Assembly (NCBI GenBank): GCA_049999725.1
Contig: JBNGIS010005910.1
Span: 1 to 39,197, forward strand
Direction of reading: 5' to 3'
From: Haplomitrium mnioides
Lineage: Eukaryota; Marchantiophyta; Haplomitriopsida; Calobryales
Length of the DNA: 39,197 nucleotides
The number at the start of each line of letters is the position of its first letter. Within the stretch, counting starts at the first letter, position 1. This document shows, piece after piece, positions 10,914 to 22,029 of this stretch. Made by a program: the position numbers and the translations under genes. The notes under the pieces were generated by a model that saw only the letters and a program-made list of their open reading frames with translations, ran no database searches and was not told where the DNA came from.

Positions 10914-11028
10914 GTCGCTCCTCATAACTTCTATGTCTTCTCCATACTTCATCAAAGTGCATCCCATGCTATGATAGGGGTTTAAGCACATTAGCATCTT
11001 CACAAAACCATCCCATGCCTTCACAGAT
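10914..11028. other. Unexplained junction sequence between satellite and LTR
   Basis: About 115 bp that match neither the satellite nor any LTR copy in the window. Satellite ends after CACTAAGATGAGA, and LTR similarity starts near 11029. On the minus strand it is open and reads like protein (KAWDGFVKMLMCLNPYHS, then MKYGEDIEVMRSDLDLI), in the same frame as an ORF extending into the LTR. I cannot assign a family. It may be filler DNA captured at a break, or a remnant of another element or exon. Confidence 0.5.
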
Positions 11029-12288
11029 TGCAGGACGAGAAAGAAGGGGATCAACAACAAGGAATCCCGAAGGCACTCCGAAGAAAGGCAGATCGCGGAA
11101 GTCCTGCAGCGGCCACAAAACTGGGAAACAAGCATCAGGAGCCGACAACGAGGAGGTGAGATCTTCACGAGGGCGAGCAAGGCCAGGGAAGAGGGACTCC
11201 TCGATCCCGCAAGCAAGAGCGAGCTCTGCAGAGACCGATCGAACGATCCGTCTGAGTCGGTAAGTCTTGAGGAAAGAGTGAAGTCCCCGAGAGGTCCCGG
11301 GAGATTCCACGGAAACGTGGCGTCTCCAGAGGCATCGCGGGATTCCATGGACTACGTGGCAGCACCAGGACGCCCGCGTGTCTGCGGACAAGCGCCTCCC
11401 TAGTGGGGAGCCCACTTAGCTTGGTTCTGATCCGTCTTACGACGTGGGGAACCCGGTTAAGAGGGATCCGCGAGGAACCCAACAGGGGAGGAAGGAAAGG
11501 GGCTCGAAACAGTGAGTTATTGCGGGTCTGGCCGAAGGAAGACGGGGGAGTGCCGGAAGAGCGATCTATCGGAGATCCGAGGAGGAAGAGCGCAGAAGCC
11601 GAAGGGGCAACCTAGCGCAGATTCGCCAAAGAGGAAGAACAGAAGAGAGCCGAAAGGGGGACTGATCCCTGATCTGACCGAATAAGAGGGAGTGAAGGCG
11701 AAAAGGCGACTTGTTGGCGAATCGGCTCGAGCGACTTGCATTAGTGGCGAAGCGGTAACCCAGTGCAAACCGTCCAACGGGAAGAAGGCTAGGCCAGAAG
11801 GGCGACATGGCGCCTATCCGGTGGGGGGAAATGAAGGGCACGGCGAAAGCACGACATGTCGACAAATCGGCGAGCGAGATGGGAGTTGCCGGAAAATGAA
11901 AGTAGTGACGGTGCGACCAACGGAGGAGCTGCCGGCGCCGGAAGGGTGACACTTTGCCGCTTTGGTACCCAGAAGGTAAAAGTTTGACGGGGTGCGACAG
12001 AAAGTTCGACAAGGGCGAACGGTCTGAAAGTGCCTAGTAGTTCTTATAGCAAGCTTCCCAAAGTGATAACGAAGCTAGCCTCAGACGAGCGAGCAGTTCT
12101 TACTTCGAAGGTACGTCAAAACGGCAATATCGCCACTGTTCTTATTCGGCAAGCAGAAGAAGTCCGGGCGGTTCTACGGAGGACGTGGCGAGCGCAGGGA
12201 GTCCGCGGGAAGGCTTCGGAGACGTGGCGCGCTGAGGAGCCGGGAGGCGTTTCCGAAGGTCAACTTCGGAAGGAGGGGCCGTGCGACG

Positions 12289-12321
12289 GTCCGCCTACCC
12301 CTTTGCGAGGCAGCGTCGGAC
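12289..12321 (+). repeat. 33-bp LTR hairpin cassette
   Basis: Outer arms GTCCG and CGGAC; the inner arm CCCC and TTTGC loop are followed by GAGG in place of the usual GGGG. A TGACGTGGC motif follows within about 20 bp (ACGTGGC at 12337). Paired with the copy at 12453, 164 bp away. Confidence 0.7.
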
Positions 12322-12452
12322 GGCGCCCTTCGGATGACGTGGCGACCCCAGGGACCCCAAGGCATTTCACGGGACACGCAGCGCTTGGAGAAGAGCTCAC
12401 CTGACCTCGGGCGGCGTGCGAGTCAACAACAGAAGGAGAGGTCAGCGCGACG

Positions 12453-12485
12453 GTCGGCCTACCCCCCTGCGGGGCGGCGTCGGAC
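12453..12485 (+). repeat. 33-bp LTR hairpin cassette, second copy
   Basis: Inner arms CCCC/GGGG are intact; the outer 5' arm reads GTCGG and no longer pairs fully with CGGAC. ACGTGGC follows at 12502. Confidence 0.65.
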
Positions 12486-12944
12486 AGCGGCGCAGCGGAC
12501 GACGTGGCGCGAGGAGGAGACAGAGGTATCTACGGGGGAATCTAAGGAGATTCCTTGGAGTTGGGTCCGTGGGGCACTTCGGAAGTCGGCTCTGAAGGCC
12601 TCTTCGGACCTGGTTCTGCGGAATCTCTCCCCGCAAGATTCCTCGTGGCTCTTTTTCCAAGTAACCGTTGTCCTTGGATTTTCTACGACCAACTGCTGGA
12701 CACGCGGCGCTTGCTCCCATCCCCTGGGAACAGGATTACCTACAGTGAAGCCACGCGTCGTCGTCCCCTGTTTCGAGCCAACGGCAATAACGACTATTCA
12801 TCGGATCTGGTGTCGGGAGGCAACGCGCGAGGGAAGTATATATCGTTTGTCTTCGAATTCATTCGGGTTGATGCACAGGCAATCTCAGGGCGCGGGGCGA
12901 CTGCATGCGAAGGGGAATTGCAAACGAAGGGGGGCTGGGATCTG

Positions 12945-13445
12945 AATTCACTGACAAGACAATGTGAAGCAGGGGTACTCGCTCCAAGGGGCCAGGGGGA
13001 TTTAGAGGAGAACTGGGGGGAGACCCAGGTGACCTCATCCTTGCCGGTGGACCAGAGTGGAGGGTTACTGATACGCTGTCTCGATTGTATTCTAGTCAGA
13101 CTGTACTTCGGGAGAGGTCACCATGGGAGGACTTGGGGTCTTCTCTGCATTCTCTGTGTAGAAGCATCACGACTTGAGGACAAGGAAACCGCAACGAGGG
13201 GCGACTGGAGTAGGAATTCATTGAGGATCTACGTGAAGCAGGGGTACTAGCTCTTGGGGGCCAGGGGGATTTAGAGGAGGACTGGGAGGAGACCCAAGTG
13301 ACCTCATCCTTGCTGGTGGACCAGAGCAGAGGGTTACTGATACATAGATTCGAAGGGATTCTAGCCATGTTATGACTTCGGGAGAGGCCGCCAAGTGAGG
13401 AGCTTGGGGTTGTCTCTGCCGTTCCTTGTGCGTGAGCATCAGCCC
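12945..13445 (+). repeat. 268-bp tandem duplication within the type B LTR
   Basis: Two consecutive diverged copies with period 268. Paired landmarks are GTGAAGCAGGGGTACT (12964 and 13232), GGCCAGGGGGATTTAGAGGA, TGACCTCATCCTTGC and GGACCAGAG. Restricted to this LTR in the window. Confidence 0.8.
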
Positions 13446-13736
13446 AGAGTGTTCAAGGACACTCTGGTGTGTTAATTTCTCAAGTGGAGCTGAGAGAGGG
13501 GGGGCTGTGCAAGTGCCGGTGCACTAGGCATAGTAAGACCCGTTGAAGCTCGGGGTGGAGTGGGCTACCGGCAGCTGGTAGAGCTGTCTTCCAGAGGTGG
13601 AAGTAAAAGAAACTCTCTTCTAAGCCTGAGGAAGTAAAATCAGGGCTTCTAGCGATGGAAGTAGAAAACTATCTGGAGTGGAGGGTGTGTGGGTTGCTGG
13701 GCTGTAGTTGTAAGGCAGCGGGACTCATAAGGGAAG

Positions 13737-13745
13737 TATAAATAG
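13737..13745 (+). promoter_or_regulatory. Candidate sense TATA box of the type B LTR
   Basis: TATAAATAG lies about 690 bp before the LTR 3' end, in LTR orientation and downstream of the ACGTGGC-rich segment. This is a plausible U3/R position. I see no equivalent in type A LTRs, so it is a weak call. Confidence 0.4.
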
Positions 13746-16700
13746 TTAGAATTCCAGAGGGCCTTCAAGGACTCTGTTTTCTCCTGTACATTGTGTAAAT
13801 GTGTTGTTTATATATGTGTAGCTAGATTTCCTTTCCGCATGTGTGTCCCTTTGAGTTCTTAGATTAGTTGACATCAGAGCAGTTGAGCAGACCCTGGGAA
13901 CACACTTGAAGAGGGAGTCCAATCCCTTGACACAAGTCTGGTATCCTAGGGGTGAATGCTCTCTGTTCCTGATCCTATTTGCCTAGTTAGGAGTTAGTTA
14001 GGAACTAGTGCAGCTTAGGATAGTTAGGATTAGTTGTATCAGACCTGTGACCGCCCTGAAAGGAGGAGTCCAGAGCTGTTGTGTGTTCAGCTGTGCAGGT
14101 CACCAGCACCATTCTGCCCAACCACAAATAAGGTGGCAGGGCCTAAGTCATTGGGTCCTAAGAATAAAGAGGAAGAATCACACAAGAGCTGGGTGTTATG
14201 GATGTGGACCTGTGTGTCTATGGTTGTGAATGTCTGACTTGAGTGTGAGAAGAAGAGAGTGAGAGAGAAGCACAACAGGCCTGTAAGGAGAGGAAGAGTC
14301 CTTAAGGTCTGGAAGTGGTAACTGGCAAGGGGCCATCTCAGAAAAGAACCTGAAGGCCCGCAATTTTTCCTCCCCTATGCTCGAAACAGGGCCTTAGAAG
14401 GTTAAGGACCGAAACAGGGGAGGGACAGCATCTGAATCCCTAATGCTTGCCACTAACTATGAAAACCCACTAAGCTGAGAAATGGTTTCATTAGATGAGT
14501 ATGAGCATTTAGCAATTTGCATGGCATCTAGATCCCTAATGCCTGCCACTAATTATGAAAACCCACTAAGCTGAGAAACTGTTTCGTTAGACGAGTTTAA
14601 TAAGATAAGTCTGAGCATTGAACAATGTGCATGTCATCTCAATCCCTAATGCTTGCCACTAGTCATGAAACCCGAGAAAGATGCGAAAAGGTTTCATTAG
14701 TTGAGTTTCATTAGATGAGTGTGAGCATTTAACAATTTGCATGGCATCTCAATCCCTAATGCTTGCCACTAATTATGAAACCCCACTAAGCTAAGAAACA
14801 ATTACATTAGATGAGTTTCATTAGATGAGTACGAGCATTTAACAATTTACATGGCATTTCAATCCGTAATGCTTGCCACTAATTATGAAAAAACCCACTA
14901 AGCTGAGAAATGGTTTCATTAGATGAGTATGAGCATTTAACAATTTGCATGGCATCTGAATCCCTAATGGTTGCCACTAATTATGAAACCCCACTAATCT
15001 TTGAAACGGTTTCATTAGATGAGTTTCATTAGATGAGTGTGAGCATTTAACAATTTGCATGGCATCTCAATCCCTAAAGCTTGCCACTAATTATGAAACC
15101 CCACTAAGCTGAGAAACAGTTTCATTAGATAAGTTTCATTAGATGAGTATGAGCATTTAACAATTTACATGGCATTTCAATCCGTAATGCTTGCCACTAA
15201 TTATGAAAAACCCACTAAGCTGAGAAATGGTTTCATTAGATGAGTATGAGCATTTAACAAATTGCATGGCATCTCAATCCCTAATGCTTGCCACTAATTA
15301 TGAAACCCCACTAATCTTTGAAACGGTTTCATTAGATGAGTTTCATTAGATGAGTCTAAGCATTTAACAATTTGCATGGCATCTCAACCCCTAATGCTTG
15401 CCACTAATTATCAAACCCCACTAATCTTTGAAACGGTTTCAATAGATGAGTTTCATTAGATGAGTGAGAGTATTTAACAATTTGCATGGCATCTCAATCC
15501 CTAATGCTTGCCACTAATTACAAAAAACGCACTAAGCTAAGAAACGGTTTCATTAGATGAGTATGAGCATTTAACAATTTGCATGGCATCTCACTCCCTT
15601 ATGCTTGCCACTAACTATGAAACCCCACTAAGATGAGAAAAGGTTTCATTAGATGAGTTTCATTAGATGAGTATGAGCATTTAACAATTTGCATGGCATC
15701 TCAATCCCTAATGCTTGCCACTAATTATAAAAACCCACTAACCTGAGAAATGGTTTCATTAGATGAGTATGAGCATTACACAATTTGCATGGCATCTCAA
15801 TCCCTAATGCTTCCCACTAGATATGAAAACCCACTATGCTGAAAAACGGTTTCTTTAGACGAGTTTCATTAGATGAGTCTGAGCATTTAACAATTTGCAT
15901 GCCATCTCAATCCCTAATGCTTGCCACTAGTCATGAAACCCCACCAAGATGAGAAAAGGTTTCATTAGATGAGTTTCATTACATGAGTGTGATCATTTAA
16001 CAATTTGCATGGCATCTCAATCCCTAATGCTTGCCACTAATTATGAAACCCTACTAAGTTGAGAAACGGATTCATTAGATGAGTTTCATTAGATGAGTCT
16101 GAGCATTGAACAATTTGCATGGCATCTCAATCCCTAATGCTTGCCACTAATTATGAAAACCCACTAAGCTGAGAAACAGTTTCATTACATGAGTGAGAGC
16201 ATTTAACAATTTGCATATCATCTCAATCCCTAATGCTTGCCACTAGTTATGAAAACCCACTAAGCTGAGAAATGGTTTCATTAAATTCGTATGAGCATTC
16301 AACAGTTTGCATGGCATCTCAATCCTTAATGCTAGCCACTAATTATGAAAACCCACCAAGCTGAGAAATGGATATATTAGATGAGTATAAGCATTTAACA
16401 ATTTGCATGGCATCTCCACCCCTAATGCTTGCCATTAATTATGAAAACCCACCAAGCTCAGAAACGGGTTCATTAAATGAGTTCGAGCATTTAACAATTT
16501 GCATGGCATATCAATCCCTAATGCTTGCCACTAATTATGAAACCCCACTAAGCTGAGAAACGGTTTCATTAGATGAGTATGAGCATTTAACAATTTGCGT
16601 GGCATCTCAATCCCTAATGCTTGCCACTAATTATGAAACCCCACTAATCTTTGAAACGGTTTCATTAGATGAGTTTCATTAGAAGAGTGAGAGTATTAAA

Positions 16701-17742
16701 CAATTTGCATGGCATCTCAATCCCAAATGCTTGCCACTAATTACAAAAAACGCACTAAGCTGAGAAACGGTTTCATTAGATGAGTATGAGCATTTAACAA
16801 TTTGCATGGCATCTCAATCCCTAATGCTTGCCACTAACTATGAAACCCCACTAAGATCAGAAAAGGTTTCATTAGATTAGTTTCATTAGATGAGTATGAG
16901 CATTAAATGTTTTGCATGGCATCTCAATCCCTAATGCTTGCCACTAGATATGAAAACCCACTAAGCTGAGAAACGGTTTCGCTAGACGAGTTTCATTAGA
17001 TGAGTCTGAGCATTGAAAAATTTGCATGCCATCTCAATCCCTAGTGCTTGCCACTAGTCATGAAACCCCACAAAGATGAGAAAAGGTTTCATTAGATGAG
17101 TTTCATTACATGAGTGTGATCATTTAACAATTTGCATCGCATCTCAATCCCTAATGCTTGCCACTAATTATGAAACCCCACTAAGTTGAGAAACGGTTTC
17201 ATTAGATGAGTTTCATTACATGAGTCTCAGGATTGAACAATTTGCATGGCATTTCAATCCCTAATGGTTGCTACTAATTATGAAAACCCACTAAGCTGAG
17301 AAACGGTTTCATTACATGAGTGAGAGCATTTAACAATTTGCATGGCATCTCAATCCCTAATGCTTGCCACTAGTTATGAAAACCCACTAAGCTGAGAAAT
17401 GGTTTCATTAGATGAGTATGAGCATTCAAAAGTTTGCATGGCATCTCAATCCTTAATGCTTGCCACTAATTATGAAAACCCACCAAGCTGAGAAACGGTT
17501 TCATTAGATGGGTATAAGCATTTAACAATTTGCATGGCATCTCAATCCCTAGTGCTTGCCACTAATTATGAAAACCCATGAAGCTCAGAAACGGGTTCGT
17601 TAAATGAGTTAGAGCATTTAACAATTTGCATGGCATATCAATCCCTAATGCTTGCCACTAATTATGAAACCCCACTAAGCTCAGAAACAATTTCATTAGA
17701 TGAGTATGAGCATTTAACAATTTGCATGGCATCTCAATCCCT

Positions 17743-17752
17743 NNNNNNNNNN
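17743..17752. other. Assembly gap (10 N) in satellite array 2
   Basis: Ten N between CTCAATCCCT and ATCCCTAATGC. The flanks overlap by ATCCCT, so this looks like a joined overlap or a collapsed monomer rather than ten truly missing bases. Confidence 0.85.
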
Positions 17753-20340
17753 ATCCCTAATGCTTGCCACTAATTATGAAAACCCACTAAGCTGAGAAAT
17801 GGTTTCATTACATGAGTTTCATTAGATGAGTATGAGCACTAAACAATTTACATGGCATGTCAATCCCTAATGCTTGCCACTAATTATGAAACCCCACAAA
17901 GATGAGCAAAATTTTCATTAGATGAGTTTCATTAGGTGAGTGCAAGCATTTACCAATTTGCATGGCATCTCAATCCCTAATGCTTGCCACTAATAATGAA
18001 ACCCCACTAAGTTGAGAAACCGTTTCATTAGATGAGTTTTATTAGATGAGTGTGTGCTTTTAACAATTTGCATGGCATCTCAATCCCTAATGCTTGCTAC
18101 TAGTTATGAAAACCCACTAAGCTCAGAAATGGTTTCATTAGATGAATACGAGCATTTAACAATTTGCATGGCATCTCAATCCCTAATGCTTGCCACTAAC
18201 TATGAAACCCAACTAAGATGAGAAAAGGTTTCATTAGATGAGTTTCGTTAGATGAGTATGAGCATTTAACAATTTGCATGGCATCTCAATCCCTAATGCT
18301 TGCCACTAATTATGAAAACCCACTAAGCTGAGAAAGGGTTTCATTAGATGAGTATGAGCATTTAACAATTTGAATGGCATCTCAATCCCTAATACTTGCC
18401 ACTAGATATGAAAACCCACTAAGCTGAGAAACGGTTTCGTTAGACGAGTTTCATTAGATGAGTCTGAGCATTGAACAATTTGCATGCCATCTCAATCCCT
18501 AATGCTTGCCACTAGTCATGAAACCCCACAAAGATGAGAAAAGGTTTCATTAGATGAGTTTCATTACATGAGTGTGATCATTTAACAATTTGCATGGCAT
18601 CTCAATCCCTAATGCTTGCCACTAATTATGAAAACCCACTAAGCTGAGAAATGGTTTCATTTGTTGAGTATGAGCATTCAACAGTTTGCATGGCATCTCA
18701 ATCCTTAATGCTTGCCACTAATTATGAAAACCCACCAAGCTGAGAAATGGTTTCATTAGATCAGTATAAGCATTTAACAATTTGCATGGCATCTCAATCC
18801 CTAATGCTTGCCACTAATTATGAAAACCCACTAAGCTCAGAAACGGGTTCATTAAATGAGTTAGAGCATTTAACAATTTGCATGGCATATCAATCCCTAA
18901 TGCTTGCCACTAATTATGAAACCCCACTAAGCTGAGGAACGGTTTCATTAGATGAGTATGAGCATTTAACAATTTGCGTGGCATCTCAATCCCTAATGCT
19001 TGCCACTAATTATGAAAACCCACTAAGCTGAGAAATGGTTTCATTACATGAGTTTTATTAGATGAGTATGAGCATTAAACAATTTACATGGCATCTCAAT
19101 CCCTAATGCTTGCCACTAATTATGAAACCCCACAAAGATGAGCAAAAGTTTCATTAGATGAGTTTCATTAGATGAGTGCAAGCATTTAACAATTTGCATG
19201 CATCTCAATCCCTAATGCTTGCCACTAATTATGAAACCCCACTAAGTTGAGAAACCGTTTCATTAGATGAGTGTGTGCATTTAACAATTTGCATGGCATC
19301 TCAATCCCTAATGCTTGCTACTAGTTATGAAAACCCACTAAGCTCAGAAATGGTTTCATTAGATGAGTACGAGCATTTAATAATTTGCATGGCATCTCAA
19401 TCCCTAATGCTTGCCACTAATTATGAAAACCCACTAAGCTGAGAAACCGTTTCATTAGATGAGTTTCATTAGATGAGTATGAGAATTTGACAATTTGCAA
19501 GGCATCAAAATCACTAATGCTTGCCACCAATTATGAAACACCACTAAGATGAGAAAAGGTTTCATTAGATGAGTTTCATTAGATGCGTGTAACCATTTAA
19601 CAATTTGCATAGCATCTCAATCCCTAATGCTTGCCAGTAATAACAAAAACCCACTAAGCTGAGAAACGGTTTCATTAGATGAGTTTCATTAGATGAGTTT
19701 GAGCATTTAACAATTTGTATGGCATCTCAATTCCTAATGCTTGCCACTAATTATGAAAACCCACTAAGCTAAGAAATGGTTTCATTACATGAGTCAGAGC
19801 ATTTAACAATTTGCATGGCATCTCAATTTCTAATGCTTGCCACTAATTATGAAACCACACTAAGCTGAGAAACGGTTTCATGAGATGAGTATGAGCATTT
19901 AACAATTTGCATGTCATCTCAATCCCTATCGTTGCCACTAATTATGAAAAACCAACTAAGCTCAGAAACGGTTTCATTAGATGAGTTTCATTAGAGGAGT
20001 TTCATTAGATGAGTGTGAGTATTTAACAATTTGCATGGCATCTTAATCCCTAATGCTTGCTACTAATTATGAAACCCCTCTAAGATGAGAAAAGATTTCA
20101 TTAGATGAGTATGGTTGGATGAGTCTAACCATTTAACAATTTGCATGGCATCGCAATCCCTAATGCTTGCCACTAATTATGAAAACCCACTAAGCTGAGA
20201 AATGGTTTCATTAGATCAGTATGAGCATTTAACAATTTGCATGGCATCTCAATCCCTAATGCTTGCCACTAATTATGAAAACCCACTAAGGTCAGAAATT
20301 GTTTCATTAGATGAGTATGAGAATTTAACAATTTGCATGG

Positions 20341-20345
20341 CATCT
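20341..20345 (+). other. Target site duplication CATCT (left)
   Basis: Five bases of satellite repeated at 23789-23793 on the other side of the LTR. Five-base duplications are usual for Ty3/gypsy integrases. Confidence 0.9.
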
Positions 20346-21870
20346 TGTCAGCCAGTGGAACAGGGGCTAATGCGGTTTACAAGGAACCAGAGGCGGTAGC
20401 AACAACATTTCTCCATTCTGAAGTGGTAAGTTAATCTAGAAGCAAAAGAATAACTCTAATCGGAAGATAAGCACATGTTACTTCATTCTTGTGATCCGAA
20501 GTAGCGGAATCGGATTCATATAACAAAGGAAGGGGGCAAGAGCTAGACATGTTAGCACCAGGAAGACCCGAAAGGAAGGGACCGGAAGAGAGAGGGAAGA
20601 CAAGGCAGGGCGAAGGGGATCAGGAGAGCCAAGGAGGATCGCAATGCAGCATCGAGCAGAGGAGGCCACAAGACGGATTCCAAGGAAGGTCGCGCGTCAG
20701 CAGAAAAGGGAAGGAAGCAAAGTCGAACGAGAAAGGATCGCCCAGCGTATGAGAAAGGAAGATTCGAAGTCGAGGACATGAGCGGCAGCCATCGGGGAGC
20801 AACGCCAACATCAGGGATCGAGGGACGCCTCTTTCTCAAGGTAAACACAAAAGCTTTCCCGCAGTCCGAAGTCCTCTCGAAAGAGGAAGGGTGGGAGTCC
20901 GACGCAAGTATCGGAAGAAATTCATCAGAAGGTACGACCGGACAAACATCGGAACCAAGCCTTCCTAAGTGGAGATACCAGTTAATAGGGTTCCGTTTGA
21001 TCCTAGGATATGGGGAGGACTGGTTAAAGGGGATCCGATCAGCCTCCCTATATGGGTTCCCCTCTTAACAGGGATCTGTGAAGGAAGATCTGAAGGGTCC
21101 GAACTGATGGCGAAGCGGCGACTGACGAATCGAAGACAGGTCACTATTACGGCGGCATAGAGGATTCCTTAAGGCAAGCGAGGCCAAGCGAGAAGGGCGA
21201 ATCAACGACAGATCATAGTTACGAGGTAGAGAACTCCGTGGGGAGCTGCGGAAACGTGGCAGTCCCACCGCGCTTCACGGGTTAAGGGACACGTGGCGTT
21301 CCTAGGGAGTCCGCAAGACTTAGCGGAAAATGATGAGGTCCCAGGTAAACGGGTTCCGAGAAGCCTTCCGAAGTGGGGGGGTCCACTTAACATGGATCCG
21401 AGAGGAAGTCTTACTGCAGAGAGAGCGGGTGCGAAACAGTGACTAATCATGGGCCCGGCCAAACAAAGAGCGAGCAAGGCGAAATGCTGATATATCTCTG
21501 ATCCGGTGAAGCGGCAAAAACTTCGACAAGGTATGGTCTGAAAGTTCGATGGGAGTTTCGGGAGCGCTTAGTTCTTGTGGTGAAAAGGCGATGAAGCGAC
21601 GTTACGGCCAAAAGAAGCCAGCATTCGAAATGGTGACCTATCGGAGTTCCGGTCTGGAAGTTCAACGGGGAGTCACGGCGAGTCTGCATAGTTCCTATAT
21701 CAAGCGGAGCAAGGACTTTACGAAGGAAGCCATAGTTCTTATTGCGAGCGGAATCCGAAGCGATGACAGCAGGTAACGTTCTTACTCAGCGAGGAACCCT
21801 TTCACGGATGACGTGGCATCCACAGAGGACGGTCAACGCGAGTCAACTTCGGAGTCCGGTCAAGGCGACG

Positions 21871-21903
21871 GTCCGCCTACCCCCTTGCGGGGCGGCGTCG
21901 GAC
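21871..21903 (+). repeat. 33-bp LTR hairpin cassette
   Basis: Outer arms GTCCG/CGGAC and inner CCCC/GGGG are both intact. ACGTGGC motifs stand on each side (21811 and 21920). Confidence 0.75.
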
Positions 21904-21996
21904 GGCGTGGCGACGGATGACGTGGCGCTCAGCGGGGGTCCGAGGGTTCCTGCGGGTCAGCGGAGGGTCAAATGCGGAATCCCGTCAACTGCGTCG

Positions 21997-22029
21997 ATCC
22001 GCCTACCCCTTTGCGGGGTGGCGTCGGGC
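21997..22029 (+). repeat. 33-bp LTR hairpin cassette, second copy
   Basis: 126 bp after the first copy. The outer arms have drifted (ATCCG/CGGGC) while CCCC, TTTGC and GGGG are kept. ACGTGGC follows at 22046. Confidence 0.7.

Larger units (their letters stand above)
11029..14427 (+). repeat. Type B LTR, 5'-truncated (solo remnant)
   Basis: About 3.4 kb of GC-richer sequence in satellite. It is collinear with the minus-strand LTR at 1583-2950 and ends GGAGGGACA at 14427, after the conserved CATCTCAGAAAAGAACCTG and CTCGAAACAGGGCC blocks. Satellite follows at once (GCATCTGAATCC). No primer site or gag follows, so it is a solo LTR or remnant; its start is lost and no target duplication is seen. 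It contains two 33-bp hairpin cassettes, six ACGTGGC motifs, an internal 268-bp tandem duplication and a TATAAATAG motif. ORFs of up to 231 codons occur in it but are not shared with other LTR copies, and I do not regard them as genes. Confidence 0.75.
14428..20345 (+). repeat. Satellite array 2 (96/110-bp tandem repeat)
   Basis: About 5.9 kb, roughly 57 monomers of the same family and orientation as array 1. A higher-order pattern near 1.1-1.5 kb is visible: the TAGACGAG variant followed by a CTAGTCATGAAAC monomer recurs at 14588, 15856, 16983 and 18441, and CAAAAAACGCACTAAG recurs at 15521 and 16744. The segment around 17801 repeats at 19037. A monomer with three 14-bp TTTCATTAGATGAG-type units lies at 19972-20013. 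The array ends in the CATCT duplicated by the solo LTR insertion. No gene is seen. Confidence 0.95.

Noticed and set aside
12555-13250. 231-codon open frame in the type B LTR
   Set aside because: It is not conserved in other LTR copies, it overlaps a tandem duplication, and it has no recognisable domain.
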